Shown in pieces: positions 49,031 through 61,240 of a DNA stretch of 64,000 nucleotides; positions within the stretch are counted from its first letter, which is position 1, and every line of letters starts with the position of its first letter. Below the pieces are notes generated by a model that was not told the origin of the DNA, made no database searches, and saw only the letters and a list, made by a program, of their open reading frames with translations. This DNA comes from Antedon mediterranea (taxonomy: Eukaryota > Echinodermata > Crinoidea > Comatulida > Antedonidae), in contig NC_092672.1 in the NCBI RefSeq assembly GCF_964355755.1, positions 29,508,501 through 29,572,500 on the forward strand, read 5' to 3'. The position numbers and the translations under genes were made by a program.

Positions 49031-49170
49031 CCTGTTTGATTAATTGAAATTGTTTATGGCATGCCGATCTATGTTATACCGTTTTTGATGTTGTATTGTT
49101 TTATGTTTCAAACCTGTTAGTGGCGGTATTTATCGCTGTTGGTTTTGATTGAATAAAATAAAATAAAATA
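46930..49170 (+). mobile_element. Non-LTR retrotransposon (Jockey/CR1 group), 5'-truncated and deleted
   Basis: The first recognisable coding is the end of an AP-type endonuclease (LSDHSSLRIDF, the catalytic SDH motif), followed by the reverse transcriptase region. The 3' end is an AATAAAATAAAATAAAAT tail at about 49152-49171 rather than plain poly-A, as in Jockey/CR1/L2-like elements. The 5' part, including any ORF1 and most of the endonuclease, is missing. Target duplications were not found. Confidence 0.85.
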
Positions 49171-49365
49171 AAAATAAAATAGCAATATGAGTCGCCCACA
49201 ACCCATCAGCACCTCCAGTGAGACACGTCCCCTGATGGGAAAGGGGGAAATCCCCTTTACTATCCTGACCCCTTGACGACGGTTGTAAACAATGTTTCGT
49301 CAAGCGCACATTAAAGTGTTTACCACAGGAAAGGTAATTAAAAACACAGGAGAAACCCCATGGCC

Positions 49366-49773
49366 CATTTACACTAGGACGATAACGATCAACGATAAAT
49401 AGAAAAATATATGCATTTTGCATACATAAAACAAAAGAAATATAAAAACTTTTCCTTCTAGAACTATACAATAACCATCTATGCTTCCTTTGATGAAAAT
49501 GATATTTTCAAACGTCCAATCATCAAATGATGTTATGATTATTAAGTAATATTAGTAGTAATTAGTAATTGATTTTATTTTATTGTTTTTATTTATCATG
49601 ACCTCATTTGATTGGAATTTTTAAAATTTAATTTTTATCAAAGACAGCATAAATGATTATCATATAGTTATAGAACGAAAACCTTTCTAATTCTTTTGTT
49701 TTATGTAATAACAATGCATGCTTATATATTTATCGTCGATCGTTATCGTCCTAGTGTAAATGGGCCTTTAGAT
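49366..49773. mobile_element. MITE with long imperfect terminal inverted repeats
   Basis: GGCCCATTTACACTAGGACG and ATAACGATC faces the reverse complement at 49735-49773, and similarity continues inward for about 130 bp (ACATAAAACAAAAGAA, then CTAGAACTATA). The element is 408 bp and non-coding. No clear target duplication was seen. Its tip resembles the Harbinger tip at 35455 (CCCATTTACACT shared). Confidence 0.75.
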
Positions 49774-50608
49774 CACGAGCGACTTTTTAGATTTAATATA
49801 TATTTTAAGATTCTTAGGTATGCATATTTGGCGATTCTCAGTATGTACTCAATTTCAATTTTATGTTATAGGGCCTAGAGAACATTCATTGTAGGCCGTG
49901 AGGTAATTTCCCGCATGATCGTAATCAAAACGGTACTGGGTTTTACAGAATTGTTATTGGTCAACGTCGTTGCGTCTTGGTAGTGATGTATAACCAAGGT
50001 ATGATGGAACATCACTGTGCACCGAGCAGAAACGTAGGCCGCAGCCTTGCTACATGGTTTGCCTGACCATAGTTATAACAAAGTATCGATGATTTATTTT
50101 TATAGATATTATTGTGATCAACTCATCAGTATTTATTATACTACGTCATCTCGGACCCAGTACATCTTCTTTCTACATATCGGATCGCACGTGCATTAAA
50201 ATGCGAACGTCAGCGTATAAAGTAAACCAAACATAAATCGCACAGAAATTGGAGATAATTATATAAAACTGTCTGTCCGTTACAGTTTTTACGAGACGCG
50301 TCTCAAACAGTTTAATTATTTGCATGTTACGAGGAAAGATTTCGGATGTTTAAAATTGAATTATTAGATAAGATAAACAAAAATAAGTCAACAGGTATAA
50401 CACTGTTTCATTAGGAGTCGCCAGATCGAAGAAATTACCATTCTCATTAAAAGTCACTATATTTAATGAAATACCAAAACACAAAATACATAATCAATTT
50501 AGTCAGTGCACCAAAATAATGTAAACGGATACTTATCTACAATATGGTGTAATTCTACTCAGTTCATTATTACAAAATAATAAAATGTATAAAAATTTAT
50601 ATTCCTTA

Positions 50609-50854
50609 AGCTTGGTTCTCACTAGAAACAACGCAACGTAAGATAACAAAATACTCTATCAATTTTGCATCCCCTCCCCCAATCCTTACGAAAAATTGGA
50701 TTAACTGCCATGATGAACGTAAAGCAGCAGAAAATGTGATATAACGTCTACGGTACCGTTCTTACGTCATCGGTGGCCACTTGTGACATCCAATGTTATA
50801 TGTTATTGCGTCAATACTTTGAATATGTCGTTTCATCTTAGTTGGAACCAAACT
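50609..50854. mobile_element. Harbinger-type MITE, family A, copy 3 (diverged)
   Basis: TTA then AGCTTGGTTCTCACTAGAAA at the left, and CATCTTAGTTGGAACCAAAC at the right, with ACGCAACGTAAG near the left end. It is the most diverged of the three copies. The right flank TTC does not match TTA well. Confidence 0.5.
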
Positions 50855-50939
50855 TTCAAACTACTAATAGTTTACTCCTATACTACTGAAGTCAATAATT
50901 GACAGGCTATTATTGACGGTTTATTTATTTTAAATACCA

Positions 50940-51225
50940 TTACAGTATACTACTTTACTACTCTGAAGGTCCATTGTACATTATTTATAGACAATAGTTT
51001 ACTACTGGTATTTCAGATTAATATTGTAATCCATTACATAACATATTTTAAACCAAAATTAATTTATTTCAAAAACCATTATAGCATTACTTTAACTACT
51101 CTGAACGTCCATTGTACATTATTTATAGACCAATAGAAATACTACTGGTATTTCAGATTAATATTGGAATTCATTACTTAACAAATGTTAAACTAAAGGT
51201 TTATTTATTTAAAAAAATAAACTTT
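50940..51225. repeat. Direct duplication, period about 138 bp
   Basis: TCCATTGTACATTATTTATA, then TACTACTGGTATTTCAGATT, AATATTG and AATTCATTAC or AATCCATTAC, occurs twice in tandem with moderate divergence. Confidence 0.8.
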
Positions 51226-51639
51226 ACTACTGAAAGTTCTTCTGTTCATATATTATTATTAGTCTAATACTGTCAGTGTTCTAATCCAAGTAAACATCAA
51301 GAGTAAATGCAAGATGACTTCAATACTATTTGTGTACTATCACCACCTCTATACAAATGAGTAAATTAATAGTAAATGCGATTATAATGCATTGAAAACA
51401 GTTCATTAATTTCTAACTAACACAATATTGAAACAAAATATCATCAAATCACATTTGCAGTAGGCTCTACTTATAAAACACCATTTGGTGACACTTTTCT
51501 TATTAAAAGAAAAAATTGTTTGTGAAATCCATTTTGCACACATTGAGATGGCAGAACGTTTGAGTTGGAGAGGAATAATCAATTAACCCAGTAGATTACA
51601 GTCAATGTTATTTACATCTACCAGTGATATTGTGTGTCT

Positions 51640-53798
51640 TTATGCAAAAAAAGTTACTCCTCTATTTGAACAGTCTCTCTTTATTTCACTAATTACCCCA
51701 TCTGATAAATAGCAATCATGCATGTTAAGCAACCTTAGTTTAGGTAACATATTTAATAAAGAACGCAGTAATGTACCATCAATTTCATTAAGATTATTAC
51801 CACTGATATTGAAGTGATGTAATCTCAACTTAACTCCTTTAGCAGAAAACTCTCTAATCATAGCATTCATTACAGCACCTGATAGATTACAATTATGCAT
51901 TTCAAGTGTAAGCGAATTATAATATAATAATAATCATCATCATCACCATCAGAAATAATCATACTCAATAGAACCCAGTGATGTACCATCAATGTCACTA
52001 AGATTATTACCACTGAAATTGAAGTGATCTAATCTCAACTTAACTCCTTTATCAGAACACTCTCTACTCATAGCATTCATTACAGCACTTGATAGATTAC
52101 AATCATGCATGTCAAGTGTACGCAGCCAAGTCATCATACTCAATAGATTACACAGTAATGCACCATCAATGTCACTAAGATTATTACCACTGATATTGAC
52201 ATTATGTAAATACAACTTAACTCCTTTAGCAGAAAACTCTCTAATCATAGCATTCATTACAGCACCTGATAGATTACAATTATGCAAGTCAAGTGTACGC
52301 AGCCAAGTCATCATACTCAATAGATTACACAGTAATGCACCATCAATGTCACTAAGATTATTACCACTGATATTGACATTATGTAAATACAACTTACTCC
52401 TTTAGCAGAAAACTCTCTAATCATAGCATTCATTACAGCACCTGATAGATTACAATTATGCATTTCAAGTGTAAGCGAACTATAATAATAATAATCATCA
52501 TCAACACTATCATAAATAATCATACTGAATAGAGAACCCAGTGATGTACCATCAATGTCACTAAGATCATTACCACTGAAATTGAAGTGCTCTAATCTCA
52601 ACTTAACTCCTTTATCAGAACACTCTCTACTCATAGCATTCATTACAGCACCTGATAGATTACAATCATGCATGTCAAGTGTATCCAGCCAAGTCATCAT
52701 ACTCAATAGATAACACAGTGATGTACCATCAATGTCACTAAGATTATTACCACTGATATTGAAGTGATATAAACTCAACTGAACTCCATTGTTAGAACAC
52801 TCTCTACTCACATCATTCATTACAGCACCTGATAGATTACAATCATACATGTCAAGTGTACTCAGCCAAGTCATCATACTCAATAGATAACACAGTGATG
52901 TACCATCAATGTCACTAAGATTATTACCACTGATATTGAATTGATATAATTGCAACTTAACTCCTTTATCAGAACACTCTCTACTCATAGCATTCAGTAT
53001 AGCACCTGATAGATTACAATCATGCATGTCAAATTCACCCTCCACAGTCATCATACTCAATAGATAACACAGTGATGTACCATCAATGTCACTTAGATTA
53101 TTACCACTGATATTGAAGTAATGTAATGTAAACTTAACTCCTTTATTAGAACACTCTCTACTCATAGCATTCATTACAGCACCTGATAGATTACAATCAT
53201 GCATGTCAAGTGTATGCAGCACAGTCATCTTACTCAATAGATTACACAGTAATGCACCATCAATGTCACTAAGATTATTACCACTGATATTGAAGTGATT
53301 TAATCTCAACTTAACTCCATTATAAGAACACTCTCTACTCATAGCATTCATTACAGCACCTGATAGATTACAATCATGCATGTCAAGTGTAGTCAGCACA
53401 GTTATCATACTCATTAGATTACACAGTGATGCACCATCAATGTCACTAAGATTATTACCACTGATATTGAAGTGGTTTAATCTCAACTTAACTCCATTAT
53501 AAGAACACTCTCTACTCATAGCATTCATTACAGCACCTGATAGATTACAATCATGAAAGTCAAATTTAAGGTGGTTACACTGATCAAACGTTAAAATACA
53601 TAGAATGTGTGTAAGAACCTTTCCTGTAGAATCAGATGATATTGTATTTAAAAAACTCGGAAAATTGTTAGGGAACGATATTTTATGAAATTCCCTCAGA
53701 ATATTTATAAAATGTTTATCAACGTTTTCATCTTTGCTTACATGCTGAATGAACATTCTTAATGTATTTGAAATATCTTCCAAATGTTCTTTTATTTC
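51640..53798 (-). pseudogene. NLR exon part: leucine-rich repeat array
   Basis: A leader (about 53798-53560, minus) precedes ten and a half near-identical 59-residue units of the form LDMHDCNLSGAVMNAMSREC, then about 9 variable residues, then FNISGNNLSDIDG and SLCYLLSMMTWL. Each unit is a pair of LRRs. Frameshifts break the array near 52395 (CTTACTCC where other units have CTTAACTCC, one A lost) and near 51970 (two bases lost in AATAGAACCC against AATAGAGAACCC). The last half unit ends SNRGVTFFA and a stop. Units differ mostly at the variable solvent-side residues. Confidence 0.93.
51700..53560 (-). repeat. 177-bp tandem repeat encoding paired LRRs
   Basis: The word CCTGATAGATTACAATCATG recurs at 177-bp spacing (for example 52651 and 52828). 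Units carrying a D/Y-rich insertion (YYYYSSLT) occur twice, which suggests block duplication of more than one unit. Confidence 0.92.
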
Positions 53799-53801
53799 TC
53801 A

Positions 53802-54342
53802 ATTTGTATTCGATATGTGATTAAGCAATGTTTTTTCAACATTATCCATATGATGTTTTTTCACTAATGCTAAGTACTTATCAATAGATCGATATGCTGC
53901 CAAATCATTTGTAATCCAATATTTTAAGAATGTTCCAGCATCAGCTCCTAGGAACACAATGGCAAATTCTCTTGTTATTTTGAAATACTCACTTTCTCGT
54001 ATTTCTTTCCATTCCTTTTCATCTAATGGCGCAAGTAATGGTTTTTTTACGCGAATGCATATGTTTTCCATATATTCACTTTCACATAGTTTGTATAAAT
54101 AAAATCCCACCAATGACTCAACTATCAATTTGTGTGGAGGCATATAATTCTCTTCAAAGCTAGACTTTGAAATTGGTGCATCTTTATAAACAAACCCAAG
54201 TTTCAGGGGAATATCAATCGTATTTTTGTCACCTGTAAGGCTTTTCTTGTTTATCGAAAGTTGATTTCTTATTAAGTTACGATACATGCATTTTCCTAAA
54301 CAAATCATAGCATTTACATACTCCTCTGGAGCATCATCAAAT
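53802..54342 (-). pseudogene. NLR exon part: post-NACHT helical region
   Basis: It begins with FDDAPEEYVNAMICLGKCMY directly at the transposon boundary and continues through an alpha-helical region (ESLVGFYLYKLCESEYMENI, then REFAIVFLGADAGTFLKYWI) typical of the winged-helix and superhelical part between NACHT and LRR. The frame is open until TGA at 53799-53801, and then the same frame continues EIKEHLEDISNTLRMF into the LRR part. The TGA is therefore a nonsense change rather than the natural end. Confidence 0.88.
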
Positions 54343-54372
54343 GTGACCCGATCTGGCAAAACCCTATAGTAG

Positions 54373-55188
54373 AGTAGGAAAAGGGGGTTCCCATGCACCC
54401 CTGAGGTATAATTTTTTAATGTGATTTTTTATAATCTCAAGTATGTCTGGTAACCAGATCAGGTTGTTAACATTTTCAAATCGTGTCCCATGGGGTTGTT
54501 TTTTACCCATTTAGTCGGCCATGTTGGTTTTAACAAATTAACATTTTTTCGCATTTCTCAGGAACCAGAGGTCGTAGAAATATAATTTTGGTACCAAAGT
54601 ACTCAGTATATGTATGTTTGTATATGCTTTAATGAAAGTTTTTTGTATACAATTACGGGAAGTATGATTTTTGACCTATGACCTTGTCTTTAAATGGTGT
54701 CCATATCTCAAAAACCGGTTGTCATAAAAACTTTATTTTAGTCTCAAATTATGCAGAATACCAACATTTATATTCATGGTAATGCAAAAGTTTGTCCGAA
54801 AATGATCGGAAATGATATTTTTTACCTTTGACATAATTTCATTTACATTTTTACACAATTTTGTCCATATTTGAGGGCATTAGCAGTTCTCGATAACTAA
54901 CAGACATAGAAATATAATTTTTGTGTCAAAGTACTCGCGATATGCATTTTTATATTCACACTAATGAAAGTTTTTTGTGAAAAATAACCGGAAGTAGGAC
55001 TTTTGACCTATGACCTCAACTTTAAATATTTTCATTATCTCAAAAACCAGTTGTCATAGAAACTTGGTTTTAGTCTCAAATTGTTCAGAATACCAATATT
55101 TATATTTATGATAATAAAAAAGTTTGGCCAAAAACGACAGGAAATGATATTTTTTTATCTTTGACATACTCTTTTCTTTTTTGTCAGT
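54373..55188. repeat. Left arm of the inner transposon (816-bp inverted repeat)
   Basis: Starts AGTAGGAAAAGGGGGTTCCC and ends TTTTTTGTCAGT. It contains internally related blocks (two copies of a TTTTGACCTATGACCT-type stretch followed by ATCTCAAAAACC), so each arm is itself built of a degenerate duplication with a period near 360 bp. Confidence 0.92.
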
Positions 55189-55538
55189 ACAAATTCTGTC
55201 CGTATTTTGTTAGCATTATCAGTTCTCGATAACTAACAGACATAGAAAAAACATTTTTGTGCCGATCTTTGTTAGTAACAATACACTAGGATAAATTCGT
55301 TGTTTAGTTATCAACATTCCGACCTTTAACCCTATTGAATGATTTTGTAATGATATACCTTATCATTTTTAATTTTGAGATTAATACATACATACATGTA
55401 TTAATTAATCTTCATTCGAGAGGAGTTCTTCTAGGATGTGACCATCCTCATCTAACTCTTCCTCGTCCAGCTCCTCAGATGTTTTCTCAATCAGATCAAT
55501 GAGAGGAGGAAGGACAGCACTTTGTGACCAAATTGGCT

Positions 55539-56245
55539 CTAATATGTTGTCAGTTTTCTGCCAGCCTTGTTGATGGGTGTGAAATAATCAATTGTTGATT
55601 TTGTTGAGGGTTTGACTACTGAAGTTGCTGAAATGAAGCCACGAAACCCTGGAACAAGTTGATTTCCTTCTTGTTGACATCCAATGAACAGTGCATGAAA
55701 CCAGATAAGATACTCTTGTATATACTTGCAGTACACTGTATCGTTAGTTGCAGGTGGTGTAAAAACAGTTCCATCTTGAAATCTGGGTCCAACACGACCA
55801 TACAACTGCACAGGAACAAGGGTTTCTGGTGTTTCAATCATCCGGGACCTTATATTGCTTCGCTCATAAAGAGGTAACAAGCGGTCGTGGTCAACGGTAT
55901 TAAATGCAGGCTTTACCTCTTGTATCATGATCCCGCCTGTGGTATTTACCATATTTGAGCCATGGATGTTTGTGGTAACTTTGTTTAGATTATCCCACTC
56001 AAGATGGAACACATCATTACCATCACCAGTAATGATTTGTGGAGTAAGGAATGTAGAAATTTCATCTACAGCTTTCACCAGTGCTGTTTCAAGTTCTAAG
56101 CTGAAGTCGTATGTCTCACAATGACCCAACCTATTCAGAATAGTTGTCAATTGCTTACTGCGATAGAGATGTCTAATTGTGGTACTAAGGAGTATGTGCT
56201 TCGGCAACTTCCACTCGCCTTTTGTCACAGCACGGCATATATCCT
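55539..56245 (-). pseudogene. Inner-transposon protein, exon 2, ending in a frameshift
   Basis: An acceptor (TTTATTTTAG) precedes DICRAVTKGEWKLPKHILLS. Notable blocks are STTIRHLYRSKQLTTILNRL, GHCETYDFSLELETALVKAV, a WDNLNKVTTNIHGSNMVNTT stretch with GGIMIQE, and IDYFTPINKAG. The frame then stops at TAG 55539. Just downstream, in another frame, an acidic C-terminus (EELDEEELDEDGHILEELL) runs to TAA near 55409-55411. By analogy with similar proteins, a segment that should follow the YFTPIN motif is absent. The copy has therefore probably lost part of its catalytic region by deletion plus a frameshift. Confidence 0.65.
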
Positions 56246-58939
56246 AAAATAAATCAATATATATAAAATTATATATATGACAATATATATGCATCAATGT
56301 ATTGTGTAATTTTAAATATGCGTCGTGTACAAATAACATACCAATAAACTGCTGCAGAAGGCTTTCAAAGAACATTCAGTTATCAGTCGGGCAGCAAAGT
56401 GGTTGACCTTGCGAATTATTACCAAATCAAAATTTGAATTGCCGCCATCTTGGAATCGCGATAAAGCAAGTAGTGCGGAATTACAAAATGCAGCAAAAAA
56501 AAATGTCAATAACATTTAAATAGCATATTCATACAATTAAATTTATATTAATAAAATTCAACTAAGGATTTTACGAAAGATAGGCTACTTAAGAAATACT
56601 GCCGAGATCGGTTCCCCCACACGGCGTAGGGTACCGCAGTGCTAAGGGGCCTAGGTAGGAAAAAATCTGATTTTACCTGTTAAACATGCTTGAACCAAGG
56701 CCATTTTAATATATATTATCCAGATTATATATCAAAACAAACTGATAAAAGGATTTGTTGATTTGCTTCTGATGAGAAAAGTGCCGGATTCATTTCGCTG
56801 ACGGCGAATGAATACACGAATTTTCGCCATTTTCTAGCACTAGCCTTGGGTACCCAGACAGCTGATAACGATTATATTCGATTGTCCAGACGTCTCTGCT
56901 ACTGGTGCTCAATACTACAGTATGTATTACTATGGACCTATAGGTCCATGGTATTACTGTACATATAGTTAGTACTGTATGTTTAGTTTTTGCTTTCTTT
57001 ATGGCAAAATAAATATTTAATTTTTATTATTGCTTATTTTGCTTTAGCTTTATCCAAGAAGAAGTAAATATTATTATATATATGCATATTACAGTCAAGT
57101 TGCAACTGCCACGAATCCACTCCACTTTGGTTACTAACTAAATAATTAATAGTATAACATCATAACTAACAAACAAATTAACAAGTTAATAAATTAACCA
57201 CCATTAAATAATTTTATTTACAAAAAAGTATTTTACATACAGTATAACATGTACCGGTAATATCTTATTTACATCGAAGTAAAATATGCCTATCAAACTA
57301 TCTTGCTCAGGCTAAAATATCAAGTTATATATGTCAATATTTGAGTTAAATCATCGCGATAATAAAATTTTTATTTTTTTTTTATTTTTAAAGACGTCTG
57401 TTACGTACATCAATTTACAAATATCAAAATAGGATTGTTTTTGCAGCACAAGATGAATCACAAGTCGGATAGTTTATTCTTAGAAACCTGAAAGAAAAAA
57501 AAAACACCAATAATGAGCTATTCATAGTTAAATAATTTTAATGTCAACTTTAGTCATCCTAAATTTTGTCGCCATGATCACTACTATACACAATACTGTA
57601 TATATAAATATCATATGTACGACCATCCAAATTACCTCATCCTACCACAGTCCTTCCTAGCCTAGGCTACATTATTGTCATATATTTACAAACCTCCAAC
57701 AGCCACAACGTATTTTCTTTTCTTTGGCAAAGAATTTCCCGTAATATAGTCCTAAATTAATTAAATAAAAAGGTCTAGGCCTAGGCCTTTCTTTAAATAT
57801 CCGACGATATATATCCATAATCCAGTGGATATAGATTCAACATTTTAAACATAATAATATGGCTTCACATTGATTATAATAAGTCGGCGATATGCCACTA
57901 AAAACTATAAAAACTATAAAATTATAAATAAATAAGGGAGTCAGTTTCTCTCTGTAAAAGAATAACTAAATAGAATAATAATACACAACCAAATACAGTA
58001 GAGCTAGCAAAACAGAGTTGGAGGAGCAGAGTCTTCACATATGAAGTTGGCTCCTAATACGAAGAAGAAGAAGAAGAAAACTAGCCTGCGGCCCTCTCTA
58101 TCCGCCTACAAATAGCACTGGGTTTCCGTCAAATGGGCTAGGCCTAGCCTAGGCCTAGATAATACTACAAGTTGGGTACATTTTTTTACAACCAAATAAT
58201 CTACAATTATATTGCAATATTTACCAAACTAGCACCAAATCCAAAATAAAAAAGCTACTAATAACATATTTTGGTATATTAACTGGTTTAAAAACGGATT
58301 GCACATAGTGATTTTGAAGGATTGAAATTACTCAACCACACGGCCTGTACTAAACATACGAATCCAAGATGGAGTCTGCTTAGAATATATCCCCAGCTTT
58401 GAACGGATATTGAATCCGTCCCACAAGCTGAACCAAGCTTAAACTTTCAGAAAAGATAGATTAATAACCTAATAACCAACCACTAAGTTTTTATAAAGGT
58501 TCCGTGCTGATGAGAAAAGTGCCGGATTCCCTACGAAACCAAACAAATAAATCATGTAGCCTACCTCAACGAACACCTCCATCTGCACTTTTTTCTTCAA
58601 TAAGCTCTGTCGTCCTTTCCTGGGCTATTTATACCAAAATTTTGTGGCGGGAATAATCTTCCATATTAGGAGTAACAATTTCCAAATATAGAAAGATATA
58701 ATTTAACCCGGATGGTGGAAATTGCAGCAGATTTGTAAGGGTATTCCCATGCAAAATGCTTGCCGCGAAGTGAAAAGCGAACCGGAAGTCACTATAACTT
58801 GGCGATGCTCAGTGACCTGCGCAGTTAAAAAACAGCGTTTTAACGGTTAAATGAGCACTTTGCTGCTCGACTGTTATGATAACTGTTACATACTGTTACG
58901 TACGGTAAATTTGTAAGAATAAATTTAAATGTGTCATAC
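56246..58939 (-). other. Inner-transposon intron or decayed coding region
   Basis: AT-rich region between the two recognisable exons. A possible small exon around 56312-56515 (minus) is followed by GTATGTTATTTG but has no recognisable content. A 23-bp word beginning CTGATGAGAAAAGTGCCGGA occurs at 56769-56791 and again at 58507-58529 in the same orientation. AGGCCTAG-type palindromes occur at 57655-57790 and near 58140. Confidence 0.5.
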
Positions 58940-60176
58940 CTGGCCAATAGAAAGCACAACACGTCGTCTTTTCATTCATGTTCTGCATGTTTTCATCATT
59001 AGATATAAGTATACTCAAAAAGCTCAAAAGATTTGGTGGAAGAAGTTTATCGGCTGCGTTGATTTCTAAATCACTTGCTGTAGGTGGCCACGGAAATGGC
59101 TTCATTTCTTTAAAACCTTGTTGTACAGAATTTCGAAGTTGCATCGCCATATTTTCATACTGGTTTTTCAATCCCAGTTTATATGCATAACTCACTGCAT
59201 CAGCGACAGACAGATTTTTGCTAAAAACAACATTATAAGTAATACACCCCTTATCACCTGGGTTAACATTTGTAATAGTAATGCATTTGCTTATATGGTG
59301 GTTCTCTAACTGTACCTTGAGTTTCTCACTTCTATACTCTGGATTAGGGAATCCCATTTTCTCTAACTCTTTGACATAGATATCACGAAGTGATGACAAT
59401 AGCATGACTTCTTGCTGCCCAATTACATGTTCTTGAATAAAATAAATTACACACGTCAATGCATTTAAGCGGGCCTCACCTTTAAGACCATTATCATTAT
59501 CCACATTCAACGACTGGATGTATTTTACATACTTTAGGTTGAATTGTTGTCTGCATGATTGGTGGAAATTGGCGTCGCGGGCAAACAGGTCTTCACCTTG
59601 CACTAAGTAATGTAGGTCATGCATTCCTAGTGCAAGTGACCGAGGCTCAATTTGTTTCCATGTGGGATCTTTAAATACACCATTTTCAGTTTTATAAACA
59701 GGAAACTTGATGCACCTTTCAGTCTTTCTAGACACTTTCAATTCAAGTTTATAACAAAAAATACACTTTGGTGGAAACAAACTGTTCGTAGTTGATGGTT
59801 GTTTACGATTTGAGCGGGAATTTTGAGCTGCACTAGATGTTGAACTACATTTTAAACGATGTTGGTTAATAATAAAGCGTTGGTAGCAACCACGATGATA
59901 ACCAATTACATTCAAATCAGTATTTTCGAGATTCTCTGGAATACCTTTACAGACATCCTCCATACGATAAGGAGAATCATAAGGTTCGGTAAGTCGTTTG
60001 TCACGAATACTATGTAGCTGATTCAACTTCTCTGAGGCTGATCCCTTGATATCAGTGAGCGGAATAAATTGAAGATGCTCAATACCTTTGACATGTAAAA
60101 TGCAACTTACCGATGGACGCTTCCGAACATTTTCTATTTCATCAATATCAATCTTGCGCTTTTTTGAGTTTGACAT
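58940..60176 (-). CDS. Inner-transposon protein, exon 1 (N-terminal part)
   Basis: ATG at 60176 opens 412 codons beginning MSNSKKRKIDIDEIENVRKR, with a Lys/Arg-rich nuclear-localisation-like start. Cys/His pairs that could bind zinc are visible (CILHVKGIEHLQFIP, GYHRGCYQRF, PKCIFCYKLE, FHQSCRQQF). The exon ends KTTCCAFYWPG at a consensus donor (CCAG then GTATGA). The second exon (55539-56245) continues the family pattern, but a direct join does not keep the frame, so a small exon or an indel is missing between them. I recognise the layout from uncharacterised transposon-linked proteins of marine invertebrates, but cannot name the domain. It is probably the DNA-binding half of a transposase. 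Confidence 0.75.
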
Positions 60177-60424
60177 GATTATTAAACAATAATCTCACAA
60201 GAATACATGTAATTATGTCAATATAATAAAACAACAACAGCTTTTAAACATATTTTTTTTCCCAGTTAAATTGAGTAATTATTTCCTGAGTTAGGTGAGA
60301 TTAGTTGTAAGTTTGTTTTAGAACATTGTGGAATTTTTAAAAACAACCTGATTGGTTGGAAGTTAGAAGATGATGATTGGTTGAAAATATTTTCTTTCTT
60401 TTTTTTTTGGCGCATTATAATTAA

Positions 60425-61240
60425 ACTGACAAAAAAGAAAAGAGTATGTCAAAGATAAAAAAATTTCATTTCCTGTCGTTTTTGGCCAAACTTTTTTATT
60501 ATCATAAATATAAATATTGGTATTCTGAACAATTTGAGACTAAAACCAAGTTTCTATGACAACTGGTTTTTGAGATAATGAAAATATTTAAAGTTGAGGT
60601 CATAGGTCAAAAGTCCTACTTCCGGTCATTTTTCACAAAAAACTTTCATTAGTGTGAATATAAAAATGCATATCGCGAGTACTTTGACACAAAAATTATA
60701 TTTCTATGTCTGTTAGTTATCGAGAACTGCTAATGCCCTCAAATATGGACAAAATTGTGTAAAAATGTAAATGAAATTATGTCAAAGGTCAAAAATATCA
60801 TTTCCGATCATTTTCGGACAAACTTTTGCATTACCATGAATATAAATGTTGGTATTCTGCATAATTTGAGACTAAAATAAAGTTTCTATGACAACCGGTT
60901 TTTGAGATATGGACACCATTTAAAGACAAGGTCATAGGTCAAAAATCATACTTCCCGTAATTGTATACAAAAAACTTTCATTACAGCATATACAAACATA
61001 CATATACTGAGTACTTTGGTACCAAAATTATATTTCTACGACCTCTGGTTCCTGAGAAATGCGAAAAAATGTTAATTTGTTAAAACCAACATGGCCGACT
61101 AAATGGGTAAAAAACAACCCCATGGGACACGATTTGAAAATGTTAACAACCTGATCTGGTTACCAGACATACTTGAGATTATAAAAAATCACATTAAAAA
61201 ATTATACCTCAGGGGTGCATGGGAACCCCCTTTTCCTACT
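60425..61240. repeat. Right arm of the inner transposon (816-bp inverted repeat)
   Basis: Reverse complement of 54373-55188. The short ORF at 61103-61345 that runs out of it is a by-product of the repeat. Confidence 0.92.

Larger units (their letters stand above)
49172..51639. other. Intergenic DNA, no gene
   Basis: Contains a long-TIR MITE (49366-49773), a segment shared with 21790-21955 (about 49885-50050), a Harbinger-type MITE (50609-50854) and a 138-bp direct duplication (about 50940-51225). No coding signal was recognised. 51500-51639 would be the 3' flank of the NLR gene. Confidence 0.65.

Noticed and set aside
53799-54398. Methionine start MHGNPLFLLYYRV for a separate gene
   Set aside because: Those residues come from the transposon arm and tip; the real NLR coding begins at FDDAPEEY.
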